Shown: positions 7,633-15,606 of the stretch, one piece after another
How positions within the stretch are numbered: the first letter of the stretch is position 1
Layout of the letters: the number at the start of each line of letters is the position of its first letter
Assembly: GCA_016463765.1 (NCBI GenBank)
Contig: JAEMQS010000005.1
Span: forward strand, 38,444-102,443
Length of the DNA stretch: 64,000 bases
Direction of reading: 5' to 3'
Origin: Solirubrobacteraceae bacterium
GTDB lineage: Bacteria > Actinomycetota > Thermoleophilia > Solirubrobacterales > Solirubrobacteraceae
Notes under the pieces: model-generated
Seen by the model: only the letters and a program-made list of their open reading frames with translations
Database searches by the model: none
What the model was told of the DNA's origin: nothing
Made by a program: the position numbers and the translations under genes

Positions 7633-9071
7633 GCGGGGCCCGCGGACCGGGCGAAACGCCGCTGCGGTTCGGGTCGGGGCTCGCCCGCGGCCGCCAGCAT
7701 CGCGCCGACCGCGTGGTCGAGATCCGCGGCGAGCAGGTCGAGGTCCGGGACGGCGTCGTAGTCGGCGAGCAGCCCGAACCCGAGGCGGCCGTCGTAGGAG
7801 AGGACGGCGATGTTCAGCGCGAGACGGTCGTACACGGGCACGACAGGGTAGAGCGCCCGCAGCCGGCGGCCGAGGACGTAGAGCGGGAACTGCGGGCCCG
7901 GGACGTTCGTCACCACGACGTTGCAGTAGCGCTGGTGCGGCGCGAGGCGCATCGCCTGCGACAGGATCGTGGGGGGCGCGAAGCCCAGGAGCTCCGTGAT
8001 CGCCTGGGCGCCGACGGCCTGGCCGGATTCCTTGAGGTCGCCCATCGCGGCGCGGACCTCGCGCAGCAGCTCCACCGGGTCCTCGATCCCGACCGGCAGG
8101 GGCGCCCACATCGCGGCGACCTTGTTGCCGAGCGCGCCCCGCTGGTCTGCGCTGCGCACGGAGACCGGGACCATGGCTCGCAGGACGACGCCGTCGGTCT
8201 CGAACCCGCGGCGGCGCAGGAACCGCCCGAGCGAGAGCGCCACTGCTGCGAGGACCACGTCGTTGACGGTCCCGCCGAGGTGGTTCTTGATCTGCTTGAA
8301 CTCCGCCAAGTCGGCGTCGACCCACGCGTACCGGCGGTGGGGCCCGATCGCGACGTTCAGGGGCGTCAGCGGGACGGGGCGCATCCCGACGAGCGCGAAC
8401 CCGCCCATGTCCCGCACCTGGCGCAGGAACTTCCCCGCGACGCGGCGCGGGCCGACCGAGAGGGAGACGAGCTCCTCGACGATGGCGCGCGGCTGGACGA
8501 GGCGCTCGGTGATCGCGCCGCTCAGCAGCTGCGCCTTGGTGGGCAGCGGGCGCGGCGCCCACCGGGCGGCGGCCCGCGCCGGCGGGCGTGCCGGCTGCTC
8601 GTCGAGGTCGTACATGATCGTCGTGATGTCGACGCCGCTGACGCCGTCGACGAGGGCGTGGTGCGTCTTGCTGAGCATCGCCCACCGTCCGTCCCGGAGC
8701 CCTTCGACCATCCAGATCTCCCACAGCGGCCGGTCGCGATCCAGGCGCTGGGCGAAGACCCGCCCCGCGAGACGGCGGAGTTCCTCGTCACCGCCGGGAC
8801 GCGGCAGCGCGGTGTGCCGCAGGTGGTAGCGCAGATTGAAGTGGGGGTCGTCGACCCAGATCGGCCGGCCCTGCTGCGCAGGGATCTCCGCGACGCGCTG
8901 GCGGTAGCGGGGGACCAGATCGAGCCGGCTCTCGACGTGGTCGCACAGGTCCTCGAACGCGGGCGCCGGGCCGTCGAACACGGTCAGCGATGCCACGTGC
9001 ATGTGCGCGTTGCCGTCCTCGAGCCGCAGGAAGGAGGTGTCGAGGCCCGAGAGGCGGTCGCCGGAGTCCAT
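7629..9071 (-). CDS. Wax ester synthase / diacylglycerol acyltransferase (WS/DGAT)
   Basis: This 480-residue acyltransferase should esterify fatty alcohols or diacylglycerol with acyl-CoA to make wax esters or triacylglycerol. The catalytic motif HHALVDG is at residues 137-143 (HHxxxDG). The N-terminal MDSGDRLSGLDTSFLRLE, the PLWEIWMVEGL segment before the motif, and the C-terminal NVPGP segment are all hallmarks of this actinobacterial family. The start is placed at ATG 9071 (MDSGDRLSGLDT); an in-frame ATG at 9107 would overlap the ECF promoter region. The gene is divergent from the ECF sigma gene, with 89 bp between starts, so the shared region may regulate both. Confidence 0.9.
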   Translation of the reverse strand: MDSGDRLSGLDTSFLRLEDGNAHMHVASLTVFDGPAPAFEDLCDHVESRLDLVPRYRQRVAEIPAQQGRPIWVDDPHFNLRYHLRHTALPRPGGDEELRRLAGRVFAQRLDRDRPLWEIWMVEGLRDGRWAMLSKTHHALVDGVSGVDITTIMYDLDEQPARPPARAAARWAPRPLPTKAQLLSGAITERLVQPRAIVEELVSLSVGPRRVAGKFLRQVRDMGGFALVGMRPVPLTPLNVAIGPHRRYAWVDADLAEFKQIKNHLGGTVNDVVLAAVALSLGRFLRRRGFETDGVVLRAMVPVSVRSADQRGALGNKVAAMWAPLPVGIEDPVELLREVRAAMGDLKESGQAVGAQAITELLGFAPPTILSQAMRLAPHQRYCNVVVTNVPGPQFPLYVLGRRLRALYPVVPVYDRLALNIAVLSYDGRLGFGLLADYDAVPDLDLLAADLDHAVGAMLAAAGEPRPEPQRRFARSAGPA

Positions 9072-9100
9072 CGTCCGATTGTGTCGGTCGCACACCTTGC

Positions 9101-9143
9101 TTGCCAACCTTCAACAGAGTGTGTAAGGTTGTTGCACACTCTG
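9101..9143 (+). promoter_or_regulatory. ECF-gene promoter overlaid by two interleaved inverted repeats
   Basis: TTGCCA (9101-9106) and TAAGGT (9124-9129) with 17 bp between form a good vegetative promoter for the sigma gene at 9161. Two perfect inverted repeats interlock over it. CAACCTT (9105-9111) pairs with AAGGTTG (9125-9131). CAGAGTGTG (9115-9123) pairs with CACACTCTG (9135-9143). Each repeat has one arm inside the loop of the other, so only one can form as a hairpin at a time. As DNA, the second dyad spans the -10 and start point, a typical repressor site. Confidence 0.55.
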
Positions 9144-9160
9144 AAGAAGGACTCCCCCTC

Positions 9161-9700
9161 ATGGATCTCTCGGACGCCTCAACCTTTGCCGCCATGTACG
9201 AGCAGCACCGCCGTGGCGTCTACAACGCCGCTTTCCGGATCTCGCAGAACGCCGCGCAGGCCCAGGACGTCACACAGGACGTGTTCCTCCGCGTGTGGCG
9301 CAACCCGCAGAAGTTCGATCAGCGCCGTGGAGAGCTCGGCAGCTACCTGCGGCTGATGGCGCGATCACGGGCGCTGGACCTCTGGCGCGAGGGCCAGGCC
9401 GCCGGCCGCGCGACCGACAAGCTGAAGGTCGTCGTCACGCACGAGGCGCCGCGGCGCGACGCGCGTCCCGAGGACGAGGTCGAGCGCGACGCGTCACGCA
9501 GCGTCGTGCGCGAGGCGCTGAAGGATCTGCCCCTGGCCCAGCGTGAGGCGCTGGTGCTGTCCTACTGGGGCGGGATGACCGCCGACGAGGTCGCCTCCCA
9601 CGTGGGCGTGCCCCTCGGCACCGCCAAGAGCCGCATCCGCCTCGGCCTGACCAAGCTGCGCGACCGCGTCGAGGACGGCGCCCTGCCCGTCGCCGCCTAG
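9161..9700 (+). CDS. ECF-type RNA polymerase sigma factor
   Basis: This 179-residue sigma-70 family factor has only regions 2 and 4. Region 2 is at about residues 10-75 (DVTQDVFLRVWRNPQKF), and region 4 at about 120-170 (LPLAQREALVLSYWGGMTADEVA, then PLGTAKSRIRLGLTKLR). It would redirect RNA polymerase to a stress or envelope regulon. No anti-sigma gene follows; the next feature is the riboswitch-controlled RlpA-like gene. The ATG at 9161 has GAAGAAGGA upstream as ribosome binding site. Its promoter carries interleaved dyads (see 9101-9143), suggesting tight control or autoregulation. Confidence 0.9.
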   Translation: MDLSDASTFAAMYEQHRRGVYNAAFRISQNAAQAQDVTQDVFLRVWRNPQKFDQRRGELGSYLRLMARSRALDLWREGQAAGRATDKLKVVVTHEAPRRDARPEDEVERDASRSVVREALKDLPLAQREALVLSYWGGMTADEVASHVGVPLGTAKSRIRLGLTKLRDRVEDGALPVAA

Positions 9701-9817
9701 CCGGTCCTGCGTCTGGGAAATCGCTCATATGCAGCGATTTCCCAGCGTGACGCTGTGTGACCGCACCCACACGAAGGGGCCGAGAACGGTCCTAGCGTGG
9801 TGATGACGCAATACAAC
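9701..9817. other. First part of a 312-bp gene-free stretch
   Basis: No gene lies between the sigma stop (9700) and the RlpA-like start (10013). The first part holds the 13-bp hairpin and then sequence in which TAGCGT (9793-9798) is the only -10-like element for the riboswitch transcript. No convincing -35 is seen. The rest of the stretch is the riboswitch itself. Confidence 0.4.
9713..9745. terminator. Perfect 13-bp hairpin after the ECF sigma gene
   Basis: CTGGGAAATCGCT (9713-9725) and AGCGATTTCCCAG (9733-9745) are perfect 13-bp inverted arms around a 7-nt loop, starting 13 nt after the sigma stop codon. The stem is unusually AT-rich for this genome. There is no T-run after it, so it may be a terminator of the intrinsic type without a U-tail, or an operator. 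The palindrome CAGCGTGACGCTG follows directly (9743-9755). Confidence 0.45.
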
Positions 9818-9993
9818 CTGCCGAGTCGCCTGCGGTCATCCGCGGGCGAACGGGGGACCCACTGCCGGCCCGATCCCCTCGGGCCGGACGGGGCGAATCG
9901 GCCGCTGCTGCGGCCGTAGCGCCGACCGAGCGATCCGCAGGAGCGGATGACGCCGGGCGAAGGCGCGAGCCCGTCAGCTAACCCCGTAGGCAG
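9818..9993 (+). ncRNA. c-di-AMP riboswitch (ydaO-yuaA class)
   Basis: The conserved core of this class is present in order. A GGGGGACCCA element lies near 9852, GGGGCGAATCGG near 9890, and the diagnostic 3' core at about 9967-9991 (AGCCCGTCAGCTAACCCC, then GTAGGC). Closing stem P1 can form between CTGCC (9818-9822) and GGCAG (9989-9993). The class senses cyclic di-AMP and usually turns genes off, often cell-wall hydrolase or osmolyte transport genes in actinobacteria. The ribosome binding site of the next gene (AGGAGGG at 10001-10007) starts 8 nt after P1. Control could therefore act on translation or on transcription ending near P1. Confidence 0.88.
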
Positions 9994-10012
9994 CACCGCC
10001 AGGAGGGCCTCC

Positions 10013-10948
10013 ATGAGGTTGACGTGCACTGCGTGCGTCCCCGCCGTCGCGGGGACGCTCATGCTCGCCGCCGCCGTTCCCGCCACGGGTACCGCGGCCG
10101 CAGAGCAATCCCGGGTGACCGCGAAGGTCGCCGACCACCATCTCCAGTACGGCCAGCGACTGGTCGTCCGCGGAGGCGCCCGTCCCGGCGGCTCCGTCGT
10201 GCTGCAGTACCGCGCCAACGACGCCGGCGTGTGGACGCCGATCGCCACGACCACCGCGGCGTCGGACGGGCGCTACCGGGTGAGCGTCGCGCTGTCCCGG
10301 TCCGGCGCCGTCCGGGTGACGACGCCCACGCCGATCGCGGCGGCCGCTGCAGGTGGCGCAGCCACGACGTCGCCCACGACCAGTACCAGGAGGGTGCGTG
10401 TCGCAGCGCGACTGCGGACGACATCGGCGCGCCTGAACGTCGCCGCCGGCCGCCGCGCACGCGTCAGCGGCAGCCTGCGACGGGTCCGCGAGGGGCGCAC
10501 CGTGACCCTCCAGGCCCGGACCGGCGGCCGCTGGCGCACCGTCGACCGCGATCGGACCGACCGACGCGGCCGGTTCGCGCTGTCGACCGTCGCGCGCCGG
10601 ACAGCCGACCTGCGCGTGCGGTTCGCCGGCGACGCGCTGAACGCCGGATCGCGGGTGAAGGTCGGCCGGATGCGCGCCTTCCGCCGCTCCTTCGCGTCGT
10701 GGTACGGCCCGGGGTTCTACGGCAACCGGACCGCGTGCGGCCAGACGTTCCACGCGGGGATCATGGGTGTGGCGCACAAGACGCTGCCCTGCGGCACGCG
10801 GCTGACGTTCCGCCGGGGATCGAAGCTCGTGCACGCCCGGGTCGTCGACCGCGGCCCGTTCCACGCGGGGCGCGAGTTCGACCTGTCTCCCGCCGTCAAA
10901 CAGGCGCTGGGCTTCGGGTCGACGGGCCCGGTGTGGGTCGCGACGTAG
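10013..10948 (+). CDS. Secreted RlpA-like double-psi beta-barrel protein under c-di-AMP riboswitch
   Basis: The protein has 311 residues, with a signal peptide at about 1-30 (MRLTCTACVPAVAGTLMLAA). Two immunoglobulin-like repeats follow (about 40-105 and 128-205), each with a GRYRV or GRFAL strand. The C-terminal double-psi beta-barrel (about 222-311) has SWYGPGFYGNRTACGQTF and ARVVDRGPF. That matches RlpA/3D-domain proteins, which act on or bind peptidoglycan glycan strands. ATG 10013 is chosen because AGGAGGG (10001-10007) precedes it and the signal peptide begins there. Riboswitch control links wall remodelling to c-di-AMP and turgor. Whether it is a lytic enzyme or only a glycan binder cannot be told from sequence. 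Confidence 0.85.
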   Translation: MRLTCTACVPAVAGTLMLAAAVPATGTAAAEQSRVTAKVADHHLQYGQRLVVRGGARPGGSVVLQYRANDAGVWTPIATTTAASDGRYRVSVALSRSGAVRVTTPTPIAAAAAGGAATTSPTTSTRRVRVAARLRTTSARLNVAAGRRARVSGSLRRVREGRTVTLQARTGGRWRTVDRDRTDRRGRFALSTVARRTADLRVRFAGDALNAGSRVKVGRMRAFRRSFASWYGPGFYGNRTACGQTFHAGIMGVAHKTLPCGTRLTFRRGSKLVHARVVDRGPFHAGREFDLSPAVKQALGFGSTGPVWVAT

Positions 10949-10990
10949 ATCCGGCCAGGCACTGACCGCCGGAGGGGGCATCCTGCAGGG

Positions 10991-12043
10991 GTGCCCCCGC
11001 TCGTCGCGCACATCGATCTCGACGCGTTCTACGCCAGCGTCGAGCTGCAACGCCGCCCCGAGCTGCGCGGGCTGCCCGTGATCGTGTCCGGCAGCGGGCC
11101 CCGGGCGGTCGTCACCACCGCGTCGTACGAGGCGCGCAAGTTCGGCGTCGGGTCGGCCATGCCCACCTCGCGGGCGCGGCGGCTGTGCCCGGACGCGATC
11201 CTCGTGCCGCCCGACTTCGAGGCGTACAAGGAGATGTCGGCGCGGGTGATGGCCATCGTCCGCGCGCACGTGGAGACGGTCGAACAGCTCGGTCTCGACG
11301 AGGCGTACCTGGACCTGACCGGCCACGTCGCCCCGCGCGCGGCGATGCGCCGCCTGGTGGTGGACATCCATACCCACTGCCGCCTGCACTGCTCGGTCGG
11401 GATCGGGCCGAATCGCCTCGTGGCCAAGGTGGCCTCCGATGCGGAGAAGCCCCGCGGGTTCGTGGTCCTCTCGCGCGAGGAGGCGTGCCGGCGCTTCGCC
11501 GACGCCTCGCCCGGCCTGGTTCCCGGCATCGGCCCCAAGACCGTCGAGCGCCTGACGCGACTCGGCATCCGCACGCTGGCGGGGCTGGCGGCCGCCGATG
11601 AGGCCGACCTGACCTCCATCTTCGGTCCCAACCACGGGCGCGAGCTGCGTCAGCGCGCCCGCTTCGAGGGCTCCGCGGTGGTGACGCCGGTCCGCGAGGC
11701 GGTGTCGGAGTCGCGGGAGCGGACCTTCGACATCGACGTCGCCGACCCCGTCCGTCAGGAGGCGCTGTTGCGCGAGCTGGCGGCGGAGCTGTGCGCCCGG
11801 GTGCAGAAGGCCGGCGCGCGCGGCCGGACGATCGGGATCAAGGTGCGGCTGGACGACTTCACGACGGTGACCCGCGCCCGCACGCTCCCGGTGGCCGTCG
11901 ACGACGGCGCGCTGGTGGCGGACGTCGCCGCGGAGCTGCTGCGTGAGTACGCGCCGGCACGGCCGGTCCGGCTGCTCGGCGTCCGCCTGGCGGGCCTCGA
12001 CCACGAGGGGGCCGAGGGCGGACAGCTGGCCCTGCCGCTATAG
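10991..12043 (+). CDS. dinB: DNA polymerase IV (Y-family)
   Basis: This 350-residue error-prone translesion polymerase has the Y-family active site. The first carboxylate is in AHIDLDAFYASVE (residues about 6-18), and the others are in LDEAYLDLTG (about 99-108). The helix-hairpin-helix thumb (VPGIGPKTVERL) and little-finger domain follow. The C-terminus ends in GQLALPL, resembling a beta-clamp-binding peptide (consensus QL[SD]LF). The start is GTG 10991. No SOS box is evident in the short upstream gap. Length is typical of actinobacterial DinB. Confidence 0.93.
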   Translation: MPPLVAHIDLDAFYASVELQRRPELRGLPVIVSGSGPRAVVTTASYEARKFGVGSAMPTSRARRLCPDAILVPPDFEAYKEMSARVMAIVRAHVETVEQLGLDEAYLDLTGHVAPRAAMRRLVVDIHTHCRLHCSVGIGPNRLVAKVASDAEKPRGFVVLSREEACRRFADASPGLVPGIGPKTVERLTRLGIRTLAGLAAADEADLTSIFGPNHGRELRQRARFEGSAVVTPVREAVSESRERTFDIDVADPVRQEALLRELAAELCARVQKAGARGRTIGIKVRLDDFTTVTRARTLPVAVDDGALVADVAAELLREYAPARPVRLLGVRLAGLDHEGAEGGQLALPL

Positions 12044-12053
12044 GCTCCAGGGC

Positions 12054-12872
12054 ATGCCCAAGGTCACGGTCAACGACGTCGAGCTGTACTACGAGCGCCG
12101 CGGCCAGGGAGAACCGCTCCTCCTGATCATGGGGATGAGCGGAAACACGGTGCATTGGGGCGAGCCGTTCCTCACCGAACTCGAGCAGCGCTTCGAGGTC
12201 ATCGTCTATGACCACCGCGGGATCGGCCAGAGCGCCGAGCACTGGGACGCGTTCACCATCACGCAGCTGGCCGAGGACGCGATCGGCCTGCTCGACGCGC
12301 TCGAGCTCGATCGCGTCCACGTCTGCGGCATCTCGATGGGCGGGATGGTCGCGCAGGACCTCGCGCTCGCAGCCCCGGACCGGGTGGCGACCCTGACACT
12401 GGGCTGCACGTTCTGCGGCGGCCCGGAGGCGCAGTTCGGCACGCCCGAGGACATGCAGTTCCTCGCCGAGGCGATGGGCTCCGGCGACCGCGACCGTGCC
12501 CTGCGCGCGGGCTTCGAGCTCAACGTCTCGTCTGCGTGGGGGGCAGAGGCGGGGAACTACGACCTGTACCTGGAGCGGGCCACCAAGCACCCCGCGGCGG
12601 TGGCGTTCATCGGCCTGCAGATGCAGGCGATCGCCGGCCACGACACAAGCGCGCGGCTGGGGGAGATCACCACGCCGACGCTCGTCATCCACGGCACGCT
12701 CGACCGGATGCTGCCCGTCGCCAACGGCGAGCTCATCGGGCGGCTGATCCCCGGCGCGCGCACCGAGATCTTCGAGGGCGTCGGCCACCTCTTCTTCTGG
12801 GAGCGGCCGGAGGAGTCGGCGGCGCTCATCCGTGAGCACGCCGCCGCGGTTTCCGCGGCGCCTGCTCAGTAG
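12054..12872 (+). CDS. Alpha/beta-fold hydrolase
   Basis: This 272-residue cytoplasmic hydrolase has the nucleophile elbow GISMGG with S94. The acid is in HGTLDRMLP and the histidine in GVGHLFFWERPEE near the C-terminus. The oxyanion-side segment is LIMGMSGNTVHWG. The family covers esterases, lactonases and dehalogenase-like enzymes, and the substrate is unknown. ATG 12054 is chosen because the fold begins there. TAGGCT (12041-12046) sits 7 nt upstream, suggesting a leaderless transcript. The gene starts right after dinB and converges with the thioredoxin gene, overlapping it by 7 nt. Confidence 0.85.
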   Translation: MPKVTVNDVELYYERRGQGEPLLLIMGMSGNTVHWGEPFLTELEQRFEVIVYDHRGIGQSAEHWDAFTITQLAEDAIGLLDALELDRVHVCGISMGGMVAQDLALAAPDRVATLTLGCTFCGGPEAQFGTPEDMQFLAEAMGSGDRDRALRAGFELNVSSAWGAEAGNYDLYLERATKHPAAVAFIGLQMQAIAGHDTSARLGEITTPTLVIHGTLDRMLPVANGELIGRLIPGARTEIFEGVGHLFFWERPEESAALIREHAAAVSAAPAQ

Positions 12873-13600
12873 AGCGCGGTCGCGAGGCGCCGACGGGCGT
12901 CGCGCGCGAACGGGTGCTCGACCCCCAGGCGGTCGAGCGCGGCGACGACGATGCGCCGCAGGTCGTCCTTGTCGTCCCCCGCGCCGGGCATGAGTTCGAG
13001 CAGCGCATCGACGCCGCGTTCGGTGTCGCCGGAGTCCAGGGTGGCGAACGCCTCGGCGTAGGTCGGGTTCCCGGCCAGCCGGATCCGGCTCACGAGACCC
13101 TCGGCCTGGAAACCGGGCAGGCCGTCGGCCAGCTCCAGCGCCCCGGCCTCGTCGCCCTGGGCGTGCAGGAGGTGGGCGAGCGCCGCTGCGGCGTCGGTCC
13201 GTGCCGGCTCGAGCTCCAGCGCGCGACGCAGCGAGGCCTCATCGCCCGCGGCGACGAGCTGGTCGACCTCGGACGGCACGAGCCCGTCGAAGAACCGCTC
13301 GACCTCGGTGGGCGGCTTCGCACCGACGAACTCATCCACGATCGCCCCGTCGCGGAACGCCTTGACGGCGGGAATGCCCTGGATGCCGAAGCTCTGCGCG
13401 AGCCGCTGGTTGGCGTCGGTGTCGACCTTCGCGAGGACGACGGCGCCCTCCCGGCGGTTGGCGGCAGCCTCCAGCGCGGGGGTGAGCTGACGGCACGGCC
13501 CGCACCACTCGGCCCAGAAGTCGACGACGACCGGCACCTGCCGCGAGCGGTCGACGACCTCCTGCTGGAACGTGGCCTCGGTGACGTCGATCACGGTCAT
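12866..13600 (-). CDS. Thioredoxin-TPR protein (CnoX/YbbN-like)
   Basis: The protein has 244 residues. Residues 1-105 are a thioredoxin domain with the active site W32-C-G-P-C36 and the cis-proline segment GIQGIPAVKAF. Residues about 115-240 form TPR-like helices (LLHAQGDEAGALELADGL). This is the layout of CnoX/YbbN co-chaperone redoxins that protect client proteins under oxidative stress. Unlike Escherichia coli YbbN, the CxxC pair is complete, so reductase activity is plausible. It is divergent from the hydrolase at 13635 with only 34 bp between the starts. Confidence 0.88.
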   Translation of the reverse strand: MTVIDVTEATFQQEVVDRSRQVPVVVDFWAEWCGPCRQLTPALEAAANRREGAVVLAKVDTDANQRLAQSFGIQGIPAVKAFRDGAIVDEFVGAKPPTEVERFFDGLVPSEVDQLVAAGDEASLRRALELEPARTDAAAALAHLLHAQGDEAGALELADGLPGFQAEGLVSRIRLAGNPTYAEAFATLDSGDTERGVDALLELMPGAGDDKDDLRRIVVAALDRLGVEHPFARDARRRLATALY

Positions 13601-13634
13601 GTCAGCGATGGTAGGCCACCGTAGTCTGAGCGCC

Positions 13635-14450
13635 ATGGCCGAGCATGAGATCGATCGCGACGGGACGGCGCTGAGCGTCAGCGACGACGGAGAGGGGCCG
13701 CCGGTGGTCCTGCTGCACGGGCTGACCGCCACCCGCCGGTACGTCGTCATGGGCTCCAAGGCGCTGGAGCGCGGGGGCCATCGCGTGGTCGCCTATGACG
13801 CCCGCGGCCATGGGCGCTCGTCCCCGGCGCCCGACGCCACGGCGTACGGCTACGACGCGCTCGCCGCGGACCTGCTGGCGGTGCTCGACGGTCTCGGGAT
13901 CACGCGGGCGACCCTCGCCGGTGCCTCGATGGGGGCGCACACGATCGCGGCCTTCGCCCTCGCGCACCCCGAGCGGGTGGCGGGCGCGTGCCTGGTCACC
14001 CCGGCGTTCGCGCCCGGGCGTGATCCCGGGCTTGCGCACTGGGACCTGCTGGCCGAGGGACTGCGGAGCGGCGGGGTGGACGGGTTCGTCGCGGCGTACC
14101 CGTTCGCCCAGGTGCCGGAGGCGTGGCGGGAGACGGTGGAGAAGGTCGTGCGCCAGCGGCTGGCGCAGCATCGCCATCCTGACGCGGTCGCCGACGCGCT
14201 CCAGGCCGTGCCGCGGTCGAACCCGTTCGGGGCGCTGACGCAGCTCAGTCAGATCGACGCGCCGGTCGCGGTGGTCGCGAGCCGGGACGAGGCCGATCCG
14301 GGCCATCCCCTCGAGGTGGGACGGGCGTGGACGGACGCGATCCCCGGCGCGGTGCTCCACGTCGAAGAGGACGGGAGATCCCCGCTGGCATGGCAGGGGG
14401 GACAGCTCTCCCGCATCATCGCGGACGTGGCGGCAGCCGCCACCGGGTGA
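13635..14450 (+). CDS. Alpha/beta-fold hydrolase
   Basis: The protein has 271 residues with the oxyanion segment VVLLHGLTATRRYV and nucleophile elbow AGASMGAH (S98). The YDARGHGRS segment after strand 4 is typical. The expected C-terminal catalytic histidine is not obvious: the tail reads EDGRSPLAWQGGQLSRII, where many relatives carry a GHxP-type motif. The enzyme may be degenerate or use another residue. TAGTCT (13622-13627) lies 7 nt before the ATG, so the transcript is probably leaderless. It is divergent from the thioredoxin-TPR gene and followed by a strong terminator hairpin. Confidence 0.78.
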   Translation: MAEHEIDRDGTALSVSDDGEGPPVVLLHGLTATRRYVVMGSKALERGGHRVVAYDARGHGRSSPAPDATAYGYDALAADLLAVLDGLGITRATLAGASMGAHTIAAFALAHPERVAGACLVTPAFAPGRDPGLAHWDLLAEGLRSGGVDGFVAAYPFAQVPEAWRETVEKVVRQRLAQHRHPDAVADALQAVPRSNPFGALTQLSQIDAPVAVVASRDEADPGHPLEVGRAWTDAIPGAVLHVEEDGRSPLAWQGGQLSRIIADVAAAATG

Positions 14451-14470
14451 TCGGCCGTGGTGCCGCAGGA

Positions 14471-14499
14471 CCGGCCCCCCGGGTATGGCAGGGGGCCGG
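14471..14499. terminator. Terminator hairpin between converging hydrolase and HU genes
   Basis: CCGGCCCCC (14471-14479) and GGGGGCCGG (14491-14499) form a perfect 9-bp GC stem with an 11-nt loop. It lies in the gap between the hydrolase stop (14450) and the HU stop (14525), so it could serve both converging genes. No T-run is present, as is common in actinobacteria. Confidence 0.6.
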
Positions 14500-14524
14500 C
14501 CGCCGACGGCGGATGGTCCGAGTG

Positions 14525-14803
14525 TTAGTTCAGAGCCTTCTTGAGGCCCGCGGCGGCCGAGAACTTCGCGGCGTTGCTCGCGGCGATCTTGATCGTCTCG
14601 CCCGTGGCCGGGTTACGGCCCTCACGGGCGGCACGCTTGCTCACGCTGAACTTCCCGAATCCGGACACCGCGACCTCGCCGCCACCGGCGAGCTCCTTGG
14701 TGATCGATTCAAAGGTGGCCTCGATGGCCTCCTTCGCCTGCGCCTGGGAAAGGCCGGTGTCTCCGGCGACCTTCTGGGCAAGCTCCTGCTTCGTCAAGGA
14801 CAT
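14525..14803 (-). CDS. hup: HU family DNA-binding protein
   Basis: This 92-residue nucleoid protein has the HU/IHF fold. It begins MSLTKQELAQKVAG, has the helical pair ending in GGEVAVSGFGKFSV, and the DNA-embracing arm GRNPATGETIKI. It bends and compacts DNA non-specifically as a dimer. There is no lysine/alanine-rich C-terminal tail as in mycobacterial HupB, so this is the short type. CAGAGGGAG upstream of ATG 14803 serves as ribosome binding site. pcm ends 38 bp upstream on the same strand, but HU is probably transcribed on its own given its usual abundance. Confidence 0.95.
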   Translation of the reverse strand: MSLTKQELAQKVAGDTGLSQAQAKEAIEATFESITKELAGGGEVAVSGFGKFSVSKRAAREGRNPATGETIKIAASNAAKFSAAAGLKKALN

Positions 14804-14841
14804 TGAACAGCTCCCTCTGGGTTGCTCCTGAGGCGGGCAAA

Positions 14842-15495
14842 CTACCTCCCCCGGCGGCGGATCATGCCCGTAGGTGTTGGGAAATCCGGTATGAGCGGGA
14901 CGAATCTCACCGGATCGGCGTCCGTCCGGGTCCATCCCGGGCCCGTCCTGCGGATGATGATCAGCCGCTGATCGAGGCCCCCGACAGGGGCGACGAGACG
15001 CCCGTCAGGGGCCAGTTGGGCCCACAGGGACTCCAGCTCGCTGACCTCTTCGGCGGCGGCCGCGACGTTGATGGCGTCGAAGGGCGCGGCCTCGGGCAGC
15101 CCGAGCGTCCCGTCCCCGACCACGAGCGTGATGCCAGTGGCGTGCGCTCGGGCCAGCGCCAGCTCCGCCGAGCGCGAGAGCTCCGCGTGGCGCTCGATCG
15201 ACCACACCTGCGCCCCCATCGCCGCCAGGACGGCGGCGTGATAGCCCGAACCCGTGCCGACGTCGAGGACGCGGTCGCCGGGCGACACCTCGAGCAGCTC
15301 GCACATCCGCGCGACCACGAACGGCTGCGAGATCGTCTGATCCGCGCCGATGGGCAGGGCCGTGTCCTCCCAGGCGCGCGACCGGAGCCCGGGCGGGACG
15401 AACGCCTCACGCGGGACCGCGGCCACCGCCGCGAGCACCCGCTCGTCGGCGATCACCCGTGCGAGCCGGGACAGCAGCGCCTCACGATCGCCCAT
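14842..15495 (-). CDS. pcm: Protein-L-isoaspartate O-methyltransferase
   Basis: This 217-residue SAM-dependent enzyme repairs isoaspartyl damage in ageing proteins. Residues about 45-62 (DTALPIGADQTISQPFVV) form the substrate-binding segment. LDVGTGSGYHAAVLA (about 77-91) is SAM motif I, and APVGGLDQRLIII near the C-terminus is typical. It is divergent from transaldolase. Length and motifs are normal for the family. Confidence 0.92.
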   Translation of the reverse strand: MGDREALLSRLARVIADERVLAAVAAVPREAFVPPGLRSRAWEDTALPIGADQTISQPFVVARMCELLEVSPGDRVLDVGTGSGYHAAVLAAMGAQVWSIERHAELSRSAELALARAHATGITLVVGDGTLGLPEAAPFDAINVAAAAEEVSELESLWAQLAPDGRLVAPVGGLDQRLIIIRRTGPGWTRTDADPVRFVPLIPDFPTPTGMIRRRGR

Positions 15496-15606
15496 CTCCC
15501 GGATTCTGCCGGGTCTGTGCCGGCGCGGCGAAGGTCGGCCGGGCGTTGGCGGCTGGTGGATCTTCTAGCCTCCACGGAGACCGCCGGCGATCCAGGAGAA
15601 CGTGCG

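Noticed and set aside
7207..8724. Long frame through the WS/DGAT gene joined to the small membrane protein
   Set aside because: Only the last 141 codons look like protein; the upstream part is out of frame with the WS/DGAT catalytic motif and is a shadow. A GTG at 7632 gives a natural start.
9974..12004. Antisense frame of 676 codons across the RlpA-like and dinB genes
   Set aside because: It spans two clear genes of the other strand and has no domain or ribosome binding site.
13635..14450. The hydrolase as a pseudogene because no GHxP-type histidine is seen
   Set aside because: The frame is intact and the nucleophile elbow is sound; another residue may serve, so I keep it as a gene with a note.
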